This document shows positions 34,376-42,721 of a DNA stretch of 64,000 nt, piece by piece (position 1 is the stretch's first letter; each line of letters starts with the position of its first letter). Where the stretch lies: assembly GCF_031348265.1 (NCBI RefSeq), contig NZ_CP133771.1:8246001-8310000 (forward strand), written 5' to 3'. The position numbers and the translations under genes were made by a program. Below the pieces are notes generated by a model. The model did no database searches. It was not told the DNA's origin and was given only the letters and a program-made list of their open reading frames with translations. The stretch comes from Streptomyces collinus (GTDB taxonomy: Bacteria > Actinomycetota > Actinomycetes > Streptomycetales > Streptomycetaceae).

Positions 34376-35998
34376 GTGCCCACCCCCCACCCCCCTCGTC
34401 CTCCGTATCCCCCGCCCGGCGGGGATCCGGCGGAATCCGATGAATCACTCGCCGCTCCGCTGAGAGGCAGCCCGGAGGGCGAGGTCGCCGCCCATTCCGT
34501 CGCGCTGCTGATGGCGCGGCACTACCAGCCGGTGCACGACTACGCGGTGATCTGTCTCGCCTCGTCGGCGCAGGTCGCCGCGATGGTGACCGGAACCGCC
34601 TTCCACCGGACCCTCAACCGCCTCGCCTTCGGCGAGTCGGCCGTCGCGCTGCGCCCGGCCCTTCTGGTGACCGTGCGCGACACGATCCGCGAGTGGTCCG
34701 GCGACGATCGAATATCGGCCGTTCTGCCCGCGTTGCAGAAACCGGCCGGAGGGCGCGGGCTGCGCGCGGCGACGTCCATGACGCCCGAAAATCGCATCCT
34801 CGCGGAGCGGGCATTCCAGGCACTTCCCGCCGCCTCGCGCTGTTTGCTGTGGCATGTCGAGGTCGAGGCCGATCCTTTAAGCGTCCCGGCCGGGCTGCTG
34901 GGGATGGACACCGACATCGCGGCGGCGGCCCTCGAACAGGCGCGGGACAAATTCCGCGAAGGCTGTGTACATGCCCATCGTGAACTCGCTCCCACCCAGG
35001 ATTGCCGCTTCTACAACCGCCTCCTCGACGTCCCGATCCGCCGGGGCGGCGCACTCCTGCCGGATGTCCAGCAGCATCTGGACGAGTGCCGCTACTGCCG
35101 GAGCGCGGCGGAACAACTGAGCCATTTCGAGGGCCCGCTGGGGCCGTTGACCGCCGAGGCGGTACTCGGCTGGGGCGCCCGGCGCTACCTCGACTCGCGC
35201 CCGGGACGCGCGTCGCACGGGAGCCGGGGCGCTCGCACCGGCCGGCGCGGTGGCGGACGGCGGGGCGGCGGACACGGTCTGCTGTCCCGGCTTCCCGTGC
35301 CCGCCCGCCGGGTTCCGCAGGCGCTGCGCTCCTCACGTGCGCTGCTCTCGGGCGTCGGCGCGGTCTCGGCCGGGGTGCTGGCGACGGTGCTCATCATCAG
35401 CGCGTCGTCCTACGACGGCGGGGAGGCCGACCCGGCCGGGTCCAACAGCGCCGACGGCGGCAAGGGCCCGACGTCGGTGACGCCGCCCGGCACCGCCGGG
35501 CTTCCCTCGGCGCCCGGTGTGACGCGGCTGCGCAACGCCGGTGCCGACCTGTGCCTCGACATCAGGGACCTGCCGAAGGAGGGCTCGGGCACGAAGCTGG
35601 CGGAGTGCTCGGCGGTGTGGACCCAGCAGTGGACGTACGAGGAGGACGGGCTGCTGCGCAGTGTCGCCGACCCCGGGCTGTGTCTGGACTCCCACAAGGA
35701 CGCCGGTGTCGTCGTCCTCGGCACCTGCGCCGACGAGGATGCCGAGCGGGGCGACGACGTGCGTTACGACCTCACCGTGCAGGGGGAGTTGCTGCCCCGC
35801 TGGGACGAGCAGCTCGCCCTCGCCCCGGCGGACGACGACCCGGAGGCCGACCTCGTCGTCAAGGTGCGCGACCGCACCTCCGACGCCCAGCGCTGGCGGC
35901 CGGAGCCCCTGCCGACGACGGAGGGCTCCCTGTCGATCGAGGAGCAGGACGACCCGGCGGCCCGCCAGGTGACGCTCACCGACGGCCGGACCGCCTGA
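34376..35998 (+). CDS. Sigma-like / zinc-finger-like / transmembrane / ricin-B lectin protein, second copy
   Basis: A 540-residue paralogue of the 19611-21893 product. Shared blocks are the sigma-like VRDTIREWSGDDR and FQALPAASRCLLWHVEVEAD, the CxxC-type segment HLDECRYCRSAAEQL, one membrane helix (GVGAVSAGVLATVLII), and a ricin-type domain with QQWTYEEDGLLRSV and GLCLDSHKD. The Pro/Glu linker and Gly/Tyr tail of the longer copy are absent. The GTG at 34376 follows GGAAGGA by about nine bases. A TTA codon is in frame at 34877-34879, so translation may need bldA. A membrane-bound regulator exposing a lectin domain outside is inferred; no experiment is known to me. Confidence 0.82.
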   Translation: MPTPHPPRPPYPPPGGDPAESDESLAAPLRGSPEGEVAAHSVALLMARHYQPVHDYAVICLASSAQVAAMVTGTAFHRTLNRLAFGESAVALRPALLVTVRDTIREWSGDDRISAVLPALQKPAGGRGLRAATSMTPENRILAERAFQALPAASRCLLWHVEVEADPLSVPAGLLGMDTDIAAAALEQARDKFREGCVHAHRELAPTQDCRFYNRLLDVPIRRGGALLPDVQQHLDECRYCRSAAEQLSHFEGPLGPLTAEAVLGWGARRYLDSRPGRASHGSRGARTGRRGGGRRGGGHGLLSRLPVPARRVPQALRSSRALLSGVGAVSAGVLATVLIISASSYDGGEADPAGSNSADGGKGPTSVTPPGTAGLPSAPGVTRLRNAGADLCLDIRDLPKEGSGTKLAECSAVWTQQWTYEEDGLLRSVADPGLCLDSHKDAGVVVLGTCADEDAERGDDVRYDLTVQGELLPRWDEQLALAPADDDPEADLVVKVRDRTSDAQRWRPEPLPTTEGSLSIEEQDDPAARQVTLTDGRTA

Positions 35999-36058
35999 CG
36001 AAGGCTCCCCTGGCCCGATCGGGGCTGCGCTGCGGACACGCGGCGCAGCCCGTCGCCG

Positions 36059-37228
36059 TCAGGTCCGGTCCTCGACGAGGTCGTCCGGGCCGACCGTGCT
36101 CGGCGTCGCGTGCCCCGAGAGGGCGAGGGTGAGGTCGAGTTCGGCCAGCAGGCAGCGGATGACGTGCTCGACGCCCGGCCTGCCGTCGAGACCGAGGCCG
36201 TAGACGTACGGACGGCCGACGAGGACCGCGCGGGCGCCGAGGGCGAGAGCCTTGAAGATGTCGTCACCGGTGCGGACACCGCTGTCGAACAGGACGGTGA
36301 GCCGGTCGCCCACCGCCTCCGCCACGCGGGGCAGCGCGTCGGCCGCCGCGACGGATCCGGCCACCTGACGGCCGCCGTGGTTGGAGACGATCACGCCGTC
36401 CATGCCGGCGTCGGCGGCCCGTCGCGCGTCGTCCGGGTGCAGGACGCCCTTGAGGACGATCGGGCCGTCCCAGTTCTCCCGCAGGAACGCGAGGTCGGGC
36501 CAGCTCTTGGCCGGGTCGGAGAACATCCCGACGAAGTGCATCACGGCCGCGTTCGGATCCTCGTGCACCGGCTCGGCCAGACCCGCCTGGAACGCCGGGT
36601 CCGAGAAGTAGTTGGCCGTCCCGACCCCGCGCAGGAACGGCAGGTACGCCTGGTCGAGATCGCGGGGCCGCCACGACAGCAGCGGTGTGTCCAGGGTGAC
36701 GACCAGCACGGTGAACCCGGCCGCCTTGGCCCGGTTCAGGAAGCTGCGGGCCACTTCCGGATCCTTCGGCCAGTACAGCTGGAACCAGCGCTCGGCATCA
36801 CCCATGGCCTCGGCGACCTGCTCCATGGGGGTGCTGGACGCGGACGACAGGATGTACGGCACGCCCTGCGCGGCGGCGGCCCGGGCCGCGGCGGGCTCGG
36901 CGTCCGGGTGCATGATCGACAGCACGCCGACCGGCGCCAGCGCGAGGGGGGCGGGCAGTGCGCGGCCCAGCACCTCGACCGACAGGTCCCGCTCGTGCAC
37001 GTCCCGCAGCATGCGCGGCACGATCCTGCGGCGCTCCAGGGCCGCCCGGTTGGCGCGGGCCGTACTGCCGTTGCCCGCACTGCCCGCCACATACCCGACC
37101 GGACCGGGTCCGAGCCGCTGCTCGGCGAGCTCCTCCAGCCGGGTCAGATCGGTCGGCAGGCGCGGTACGGCGCCCGACATCCCGTTCAGATAGATCTCGT
37201 ACTGGAAGTCCGCCCAGTGCTTGCCCAC
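36059..37228 (-). CDS. FMN-dependent alpha-hydroxy-acid oxidase, lactate 2-monooxygenase-like
   Basis: A 389-residue TIM-barrel flavoenzyme. Conserved features are the FMN-binding LALAPVGVLSIMHPDAEPAA, the substrate-binding Tyr/Arg region, the active-site His in VIVSNHGGRQVAGSV, and LFDSGVRTGDDIFKALALGA for phosphate binding. Overall it best matches lactate 2-monooxygenase or a related oxidase acting on 2-hydroxy acids. The start is GTG with only a weak ribosome binding site. It reads leftward and converges with the ricin-domain gene. Confidence 0.9.
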   Translation of the reverse strand: MGKHWADFQYEIYLNGMSGAVPRLPTDLTRLEELAEQRLGPGPVGYVAGSAGNGSTARANRAALERRRIVPRMLRDVHERDLSVEVLGRALPAPLALAPVGVLSIMHPDAEPAAARAAAAQGVPYILSSASSTPMEQVAEAMGDAERWFQLYWPKDPEVARSFLNRAKAAGFTVLVVTLDTPLLSWRPRDLDQAYLPFLRGVGTANYFSDPAFQAGLAEPVHEDPNAAVMHFVGMFSDPAKSWPDLAFLRENWDGPIVLKGVLHPDDARRAADAGMDGVIVSNHGGRQVAGSVAAADALPRVAEAVGDRLTVLFDSGVRTGDDIFKALALGARAVLVGRPYVYGLGLDGRPGVEHVIRCLLAELDLTLALSGHATPSTVGPDDLVEDRT

Positions 37229-37358
37229 CGTACGCCCGCCTCTCGTCGTCTCCTCGTCGAGACCGTGCCGTTGGGCGAGGATACCGAGCGGTATGGGCCG
37301 AGGGTCCGGTGGTGTGGCCGGTCATACGGGCAAGGGAGCCGAAGGGCCCGGCAACGGG

Positions 37359-37913
37359 TCACTCCTCGTCCGTGTGCGGTGCGGACCCCGGCTCGGTGTC
37401 CGGGCCCTGGGAGCGGACGCGTTGTACGTGTTCCAGGGAGTCGCGCAACTCCGTGAGCCAGTCGTCCGTATGACGCTGGACCAGGCGTACGCACCAGGCC
37501 AGCGCGTCGCTGCGGCTGCGGGCCACGCCGCCGGCGATCAGGGTGTCGAGGACCTGGCGCTCCGGCTGGCGCAGCCGCGTCATGACCGGCGCGGCCACGT
37601 GCGTGAAGAGCGTCCGCCGCCCGCCGCACTCCACGCCCCAGGAGACCTTCCGGCGGAACCGGTGCTCGGCCTCGCGGGCCACGGCCATCCGGTCCTCGCG
37701 GGTGCGCTCCCGGAACTCCTGGGCCCGGCTCTCCAGGGCCGCCTCCCGCTCGGCGGCCGGGGCGTCCTCGGCCAGCCGGGGTGCGGGGATGCGGCCGATC
37801 ACGGTGATCTCCTCGCGGTCGACCGTGATCTCGGTCAGTTCCTCGAAGAGGTCGTCGGGCAGCCGGCCTGCGAACCAGCCGCGAAGCTTCTCTGTCTGCT
37901 CGGTCGTAATCAT
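37359..37913 (-). CDS. Hypothetical actinobacterial protein
   Basis: A 184-residue protein beginning MITTEQTEKLRGWFAGRLPD. No enzymatic domain is recognised. Segments EITVDREEITVIGRIP and a charged helix (about 60-90) are followed by GGVARSRSDALAWCVRLVQR, a ribbon-helix-helix-like stretch that may be for dimerisation. The ATG at 37913 has no Shine-Dalgarno sequence and may be leaderless; a GTG 11 codons upstream also lacks one. I believe the family occurs widely in Streptomyces but know no function. Confidence 0.8.
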   Translation of the reverse strand: MITTEQTEKLRGWFAGRLPDDLFEELTEITVDREEITVIGRIPAPRLAEDAPAAEREAALESRAQEFRERTREDRMAVAREAEHRFRRKVSWGVECGGRRTLFTHVAAPVMTRLRQPERQVLDTLIAGGVARSRSDALAWCVRLVQRHTDDWLTELRDSLEHVQRVRSQGPDTEPGSAPHTDEE

Positions 37914-38239
37914 GTAATGACGATTACTCGACCGTTCCATGAACACAAGGGGTCACCAAGCAGTCGGCCGAGAGCGGAATCGGAATGTTTCAGGCCTATT
38001 AACGAACGCGCGGAAATCGGCCATCTGGCCGCTTCGTGACCTGGGGAACCGCGCAGTTGCGGGCTTCACCGGCCTGGATTCCGTAACTTCACGCCACTGA
38101 TTCAACACGAAAGGTTACTGAAACCCGTGGGGTCGATGTGTGTTTCCGCGGCGGACTCGGCAGACTCGCGCTCGCCGCTCCGGGCACCGACCGAGCACGG
38201 GCCGGCACACCCTGTAATCGATGCGGAAGGATGCACACA
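37914..38239. other. Divergent intergenic region, hypothetical gene and subtilisin inhibitor
   Basis: This 326-base stretch has no supported ORF. It should carry promoters for the minus-strand hypothetical gene and the plus-strand inhibitor. It is AT-richer than the coding DNA around it (GTAATGACGATTACTCG near 37914-37929). Confidence 0.5.
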
Positions 38240-38674
38240 ATGCGGACCACCGCGCGCTGGGCCATGACCATCGGACTGACGGCCACCGCCGTCTGCGGAC
38301 CCCTCTCCGGGGCCGCTCTCGCCGATCCGGGTCAGGCCCCCACCGCGCTCTACGCCCCGTCGGCCCTCGTCCTCACGGTGGGCCACGGCGAGAGCGCGAT
38401 CACAGCGACTCCGGAACGCGCGGTCACCCTGACCTGTGCCCCGGCGCCCGCCGGCACGCACCCGGCGGCCGCGCCGGCCTGCGCGGAACTGCGCGGCGTC
38501 GGCGGCGACTTCGACGCCCTGACCGCCAGGGGCGGCGTGATGTGCACCAAGCAGTACGACCCGGTGGTCGTCACCGTCGACGGCGTATGGCAGGGCAAGC
38601 GCGTCTCCTACGAGCGCACCTTCTCCAACGATTGCATGAAGAACGCCTATGGAACGGGCGTCTTCTCCTTCTGA
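38240..38674 (+). CDS. Streptomyces subtilisin inhibitor (SSI)-family protease inhibitor, Lys at P1
   Basis: A 144-residue precursor with a Sec signal (about 28 residues, cleavage after GALA) and a mature SSI domain. Four Cys (66, 81, 102, 132) match the two SSI disulfides. The reactive-site loop reads MCTKQYDPVV, placing Lys104 at P1 where classic SSI has Met; Lys at P1 favours inhibition of trypsin-like proteases. The WQGKRVSYERTFSN segment is typical. The ATG at 38240 is chosen because GGAAGGA is eight bases upstream; an in-frame ATG three codons earlier is less well placed. Secreted dimer expected. A strong hairpin follows the gene. Confidence 0.95.
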   Translation: MRTTARWAMTIGLTATAVCGPLSGAALADPGQAPTALYAPSALVLTVGHGESAITATPERAVTLTCAPAPAGTHPAAAPACAELRGVGGDFDALTARGGVMCTKQYDPVVVTVDGVWQGKRVSYERTFSNDCMKNAYGTGVFSF

Positions 38675-38779
38675 GAGGGCTGAGCCCACAGACCGGGATC
38701 GCGCTGGATCCGTGAAGCACAGCGGGCCGTGGCTGGGGAGCCGGGCCGTTGTTCACGGGGAGTTGCGATCTCGTGCAAG

Positions 38780-38816
38780 GGGGCCGGCGGGCGGAGTGGG
38801 GCCGCCCGCCGGCCCC
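38780..38816. terminator. 15-bp hairpin terminator
   Basis: GGGGCCGGCGGGCGG (38780-38794) pairs perfectly with 38802-38816 around a seven-base loop. It lies between the inhibitor gene and the converging CDGSH gene. Confidence 0.88.
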
Positions 38817-38838
38817 TGGGCTTTTCTACGGCCGGGCA

Positions 38839-39045
38839 TCACGCCCGGTCGCGGTGGCTCGTGTCGCACCACGGGTAGCGGCGGCTGCGGCGGCAGGTGC
38901 ACAGTGCCACGCGGAAGCGGTCGGAGGTGACGACGGAGCCGTCCTCCAGCTCCACCTCCACCGGCCCCTCCATCAGCAGCGGGCCCTTGCGCTGGACGGC
39001 TACGCGGCGCGGTGCGGCGGACCGGTCAGACGGGGAGTTCGGCAC
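38839..39045 (-). CDS. CDGSH iron-sulfur domain protein
   Basis: A 68-residue protein whose C-terminal half carries the CDGSH-type cluster motif CTCRRSRRYPWCDTSH: three Cys and one His bind a 2Fe-2S cluster. The GTG at 39045 is preferred because it begins within the end of the methyltransferase gene and gives the usual length; an ATG nine codons upstream is also in frame. It overlaps the methyltransferase gene by 20 bases and is therefore probably translationally coupled to it. Likely an electron-transfer or cluster-carrier protein. Confidence 0.85.
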   Translation of the reverse strand: MPNSPSDRSAAPRRVAVQRKGPLLMEGPVEVELEDGSVVTSDRFRVALCTCRRSRRYPWCDTSHRDRA

Positions 39046-39700
39046 GGACGACCACCAGCTCTTCCTTGTCATCGGCGGCGGACAGCAGCCCCCGCTCCCG
39101 CAGCCAGCGTTCCCGGCCGCGCAGCACCGGCCCGAGCGCGATCCGGTGCCGGCGGGTCACGGCGGCCTTCAGGCCGGCCGCGCGCAACTGCCCGACGGTC
39201 TGGTCCGGCCCGCTGAGCGCCGACTGCACCAGCAGCAGCACCCCGCCCGGCCGCAGCCGCCCGGGCGCCTGCCGGCAGATCCGGTCGACGACCAGCCGTC
39301 CGTCGCCGCCCGCGTCCCAGGCCCGGGCCGCGCCCCGCGGCCTGCGATGACCGTCCGGCGCCGGCACGTACGGCGGATTGGCCAGGATCAGATCGAACCT
39401 CTCGCCGCGCACGGGTTCGAACAGGTTCCCGTGCAGGATGCGGACCGGGAGCCCCGCCACACGGGCGTTCAGCCGCGCGGCCCACACGGCGCTCCAGGAC
39501 AGGTCCACCGCGGTCACACGGCTGCCCCGGCGCGCGGCTTCCAGGGCCAGGGCGCCGCTGCCGGTGCCCACGTCGAGGACTTTCGCGCCCGGGGGAAGCG
39601 GCTCGTCGGACAGGGCACCGGCCAGCAGCTCGGTGTCCTCCTGCGGGGCGTACACGCCCGGGAGTGCCAGTGCGATCACGGACACCGGGTACCCCGGCAA
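39026..39700 (-). CDS. HemK2/MTQ2-like class I methyltransferase
   Basis: A 224-residue SAM-dependent methyltransferase. Motif I is VLDVGTGSGALALEAARRG; the catalytic NPPY motif is LILANPPYVPAPD, typical of N5-glutamine methyltransferases. An LPGVYAPQEDTELLA start resembles the eukaryotic/archaeal MTQ2 branch. Targets in bacteria of this branch are unproven. The start is uncertain: a TTG at 39700 directly follows the stop of the upstream gene, and two in-frame GTG codons lie within eight codons. It sits between the diiron oxidase and CDGSH genes in one apparent operon. Confidence 0.88.
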   Translation of the reverse strand: MPGYPVSVIALALPGVYAPQEDTELLAGALSDEPLPPGAKVLDVGTGSGALALEAARRGSRVTAVDLSWSAVWAARLNARVAGLPVRILHGNLFEPVRGERFDLILANPPYVPAPDGHRRPRGAARAWDAGGDGRLVVDRICRQAPGRLRPGGVLLLVQSALSGPDQTVGQLRAAGLKAAVTRRHRIALGPVLRGRERWLRERGLLSAADDKEELVVVRAELPV

Positions 39701-40708
39701 TCAGGAGGTATGAGCTGCTTCCCGGGCAAGTGGTGCACACAGGGACGAGCGTGATGCACGCCAGTCGGCGAGCAGCCGGGTGCCGAAGCGTTCCTCGACG
39801 AACTCGGTGGCGTCGATGCCGAAGGCGACGTCCGGGGCGAGATGCGGCTCGCTCTCCAGCAGTCCGCCGATGACGTCGTGCCGCACCACCTGCTCGTGGA
39901 CCGCGTCGGCCTCGACGTGCTCGTCGTAGAAGTGCTCGGCCGCGGGTCCGGCGCCGGTGCGGCGCATCGCCTCGGCGAGCCGCCGCGAACCCGGTGACGA
40001 GGTGATCTCGACCGTCGCGAAGTGGCCGACCAGGGCGCCTCTGAGCGCCCGGTGCAGCCCGAAGAGGGACATCATGTTCACGGTGACCAGGGCCTCGGCG
40101 GTCGCCGCGTCGAGATAGCGGCCGTACGCGGTGTCCAGGCCCAGGTCCGCCATCAGGCCGGCGAACAGGGAAGCGTGCACGCGGTCGGCGCGGCCCCCGC
40201 CCCACTCGTCGAACTCGACCGCCGCCATCGCCGCCTTCGCCCGGCCCCACAGCCGCGGCAGCACCCAGGCGTGCGGGTCCGCCTCCTTGAGGTGGTACAG
40301 GGAGCGCTGGGCCGCGTACTCGCGCACCTGCCACAGCTCGCCCTCGTCGCGCAGGAAGTGGGTGACGCCGGTGCCCTCGACGGGCTCGACCAGCAGGCCG
40401 GCCAGTGCCTCGTCCACGCTGTCGTGGACGTGCGCGTCGGCGCGCAGCGCGGACAGGAAGCGCTGCTCCATGGCGCCGCGGACGCGCAGCAGGTCGGGGT
40501 CCCACTCGCGCTCCGGGGGGACGCCCGCGAAGCCGCGGTAGTGCAGTTCGTAGCACAGGTACAGGGCGAGCTGGAGGTCGTCGCCGTACACCTCGGCGCG
40601 GGCGACCTCCTCCAGCCGGGGCAGGCGGCCCGCGCCGCGCAGACAGGCGTCGACGCCCCTGCTCAGCGGGCCGCGCGGGGTGGGCAGACGTGGTCCTTCG
40701 TGCTCCAT
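39701..40708 (-). CDS. Iron-containing redox enzyme, haem-oxygenase-like diiron oxidase family
   Basis: A 335-residue protein of the haem-oxygenase-like diiron oxidase group. The long helical C-terminal domain carries likely metal ligands in ELWQVREYAAQRSLYHLKEA and GPAAEHFYDEHVEADAVHEQ, spaced as in HDO enzymes. The family includes desaturases/lyases and N-oxygenases of natural product pathways and proteins of unknown role. The adjacent CDGSH protein could supply electrons, which is an attractive but untested pairing. Its stop directly touches the methyltransferase start. The ATG has no obvious ribosome binding site. Confidence 0.88.
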   Translation of the reverse strand: MEHEGPRLPTPRGPLSRGVDACLRGAGRLPRLEEVARAEVYGDDLQLALYLCYELHYRGFAGVPPEREWDPDLLRVRGAMEQRFLSALRADAHVHDSVDEALAGLLVEPVEGTGVTHFLRDEGELWQVREYAAQRSLYHLKEADPHAWVLPRLWGRAKAAMAAVEFDEWGGGRADRVHASLFAGLMADLGLDTAYGRYLDAATAEALVTVNMMSLFGLHRALRGALVGHFATVEITSSPGSRRLAEAMRRTGAGPAAEHFYDEHVEADAVHEQVVRHDVIGGLLESEPHLAPDVAFGIDATEFVEERFGTRLLADWRASRSSLCAPLAREAAHTS

Positions 40709-40769
40709 GCGCGTCGGGTACCCGCCCGGCGACCGAGGTCACCCGCCGTGTGACACCGCCCGGCGCCGG

Positions 40770-40970
40770 TCAGTCCCCCTCGGACTCGTCCTGTGCTCGC
40801 GCGTTGGGGGTGACGGCCTCCCCGGCCTCGCCCCGGTGGCGGCGCTGCTCGTCCGAGTCCCGGGTGCGGGTCTCGGCGTCCTCGACCTCCCTCAGCACCT
40901 CCTCCAGAGCCGTCTCGGGCGGCTTGCCGTGCTGGTCCTGGTCCCGGTCGCGGTCCTCGTGCTGGGACAC
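40770..40970 (-). CDS. Small charged hypothetical protein
   Basis: A 66-residue, very hydrophilic protein starting MSQHEDRDRDQDQHGKPPET, with an acidic/helical middle (ALEEVLREVEDAETR). No domain is recognised and it is probably disordered. The GTG start has AAAGGAGA five to six bases upstream, strong evidence that it is translated. It lies between the Ppx/GppA gene and the diiron oxidase gene on the same strand. Confidence 0.75.
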   Translation of the reverse strand: MSQHEDRDRDQDQHGKPPETALEEVLREVEDAETRTRDSDEQRRHRGEAGEAVTPNARAQDESEGD

Positions 40971-41028
40971 GGGGGTCTCCTTTCTGTGCGGTACGTCTTC
41001 GGTGCGTCATGCCATGGCTGTGGGCGGT

Positions 41029-42036
41029 TCAGCGGGAGGCTGCGGCGATGCGCAGCGGCACCGGGTCGGGAGGGGCGGCCTCCGCGCTGCGGCGGGTGAC
41101 CTCCGCCCACCAGGAGGGGCCGTCCTCGATATGGCGCAGCAGCACCCCTTCGCGGATCGCCCAGGGGCAGACCGTGACGGCCTTGATGCCGGTCAGCTTC
41201 AGAGCGGTGTGCCCGACCACCGCTCCCGCCAGGCTCTGCGCGGCGCGCGGCGCGGAGATGCCGGGCAGGTGCGCGCGTTCGGCGGCGGGCAGGGCGGCCA
41301 GCCGGGTGATCGCCGCCCGCAGTTCGGAGCGGTGCATCTGCCGGTCGACGAACGGGCCGTGGCGTCCGGGCGCCGCGCCGCACAGCCGCCCCAGCTGCTG
41401 GAAGGTGCGGGAGGTGGCGACCGCGGTGCGCGGGCCCTCCCAGCGGATCCGCGCCGCGACGTCCCGCAGTTGGTGGCGGACCTTGCGGCGCAGCGCCCGC
41501 ACCCGCTCGGGCGACGGCGGGTCCTCGTCCGCGAAGAACTCGTGCGTCAGCCGCCGTGCGCCCAGCGGCAAGGACGCCACGAAGTCGGGCAACCGGCCGC
41601 GTCCGAAAGCCACTTCGAAGGTGCCGCCGCCGATGTCGAGCAGGGCGAGCGGCCCCGACCGCCACCCCATCCAGCGCCGGGCCCCGAGGAACGTCAGTTC
41701 CGCCTCGACCTCGCCGGGCAGGGTGCACAGGTCGACGCCCGTCCGGGCGCGGACCGCGCGCAGCACCTCGTGCCGGTTCGGCGCGTTGCGCACCACGGCG
41801 GTCGCGAAGGCCAGCGGGCCCGCCGCACCCCACCGGGTGGCGGTCCTGCTCGCCTCGGCCACCGCGTCGACGAGTTGGTCCACGGCCCGCTCCGGGACGG
41901 GTCCCCCCGGTGTGACCTGCTCGGACAGCCTGAGTCGCCACTTGGCCGTGTGCACCGGCAGCGGCACCCCGTCCGCCGCGTCCGCGACCACCAGTCTGAC
42001 CGTGTTCGATCCCACGTCCACCACGCTGATTCGCAT
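41029..42036 (-). CDS. Ppx/GppA-family exopolyphosphatase / pppGpp phosphatase
   Basis: A 335-residue member of the ASKHA-fold Ppx/GppA family. The first phosphate motif is MRISVVDVGSNTVRLVV; catalytic Glu lies in LPGEVEAELTFLGA; the second phosphate loop is LLDIGGGTFEVAFG. These enzymes remove phosphates from polyphosphate or pppGpp; single-domain actinobacterial forms vary in preference. The ATG at 42036 is chosen because it begins the conserved motif; the upstream frame is open but not conserved. Confidence 0.92.
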   Translation of the reverse strand: MRISVVDVGSNTVRLVVADAADGVPLPVHTAKWRLRLSEQVTPGGPVPERAVDQLVDAVAEASRTATRWGAAGPLAFATAVVRNAPNRHEVLRAVRARTGVDLCTLPGEVEAELTFLGARRWMGWRSGPLALLDIGGGTFEVAFGRGRLPDFVASLPLGARRLTHEFFADEDPPSPERVRALRRKVRHQLRDVAARIRWEGPRTAVATSRTFQQLGRLCGAAPGRHGPFVDRQMHRSELRAAITRLAALPAAERAHLPGISAPRAAQSLAGAVVGHTALKLTGIKAVTVCPWAIREGVLLRHIEDGPSWWAEVTRRSAEAAPPDPVPLRIAAASR

Positions 42037-42160
42037 GGGCGGTGGGTACCCGTTTACGGGCCGGGCCAACAGACCGCACCCCGCGGACCGGCGAGGACGC
42101 GCCACCGGGCGGGGAGAAGGGGCCGCCGTGTCCCTGCCCACGACGGCCCCGCCCCGCCGG

Positions 42161-42699
42161 TCACATGTGCACGACCGGCGCCGCCCCGGCGTCCTGCTCC
42201 GGGACCCCGCGCCGGTGCAGGACCAGGGTGATCAGTGCCCCCGCGGCGAAGAACCCGGCCGACCACCAGAAGGCGGTGGCGTAGCTCTCCAGCGTGGCCT
42301 GGGCCTGCACGAGCCTGCTGCTCGGGTCCTTGCCGGCCGGTAGTCGGTCGCCGCGCTCGCAGCGAGGGTGTTGAGCAGCGCCGTACCGACCGAACCGCCC
42401 ACCTGCTGCATGGCGTTGACGATGGCGGAGGCCACGCCCGCGTCCTCGGCGGCCACCCCGCCGGTGGCCAGCTGCATGGCCGTCGGCATCACCAGGCCGA
42501 GACCCACGCCGATCACGACGAGCTGCGGCAGCACCGCGCTCGCGTAGGAGGAACCGATGCCGATGCCGGTCAGCCAGGCCATGCCCGCGGTGGCGACGGC
42601 GAAGCCCAGCGGGATGACGGTCTTCGGACCGAGGCGCGGCAGCAGCACGGTGGTGCCCAGCTGCGCCGTCACCATCAGTCTTCGGCGCGCTGCTGGCAC
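42161..42699 (-). pseudogene. C-terminal remnant of an MFS (DHA2-type) drug exporter
   Basis: Only the last four or five helices of a 14-helix major facilitator exporter remain: LGPKTVIPLGFAVATAGMAW, VIGVGLGLVMPTAMQLATGG, and NAMQQVGGSVGTALLNTLAA. The N-terminal two thirds are missing; homology fades near 42690, just beside the end of the NHLP transporter gene. A second lesion is a frameshift near 42335-42345: the true C-terminus (ESYATAFWWSAGFFAAGALI) continues in another frame to a stop at 42161. The gene is decayed and probably marks the edge of an inserted segment. Confidence 0.85.
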
Positions 42700-42721
42700 C
42701 GGCCGCGCTGAGTGCGCTACG

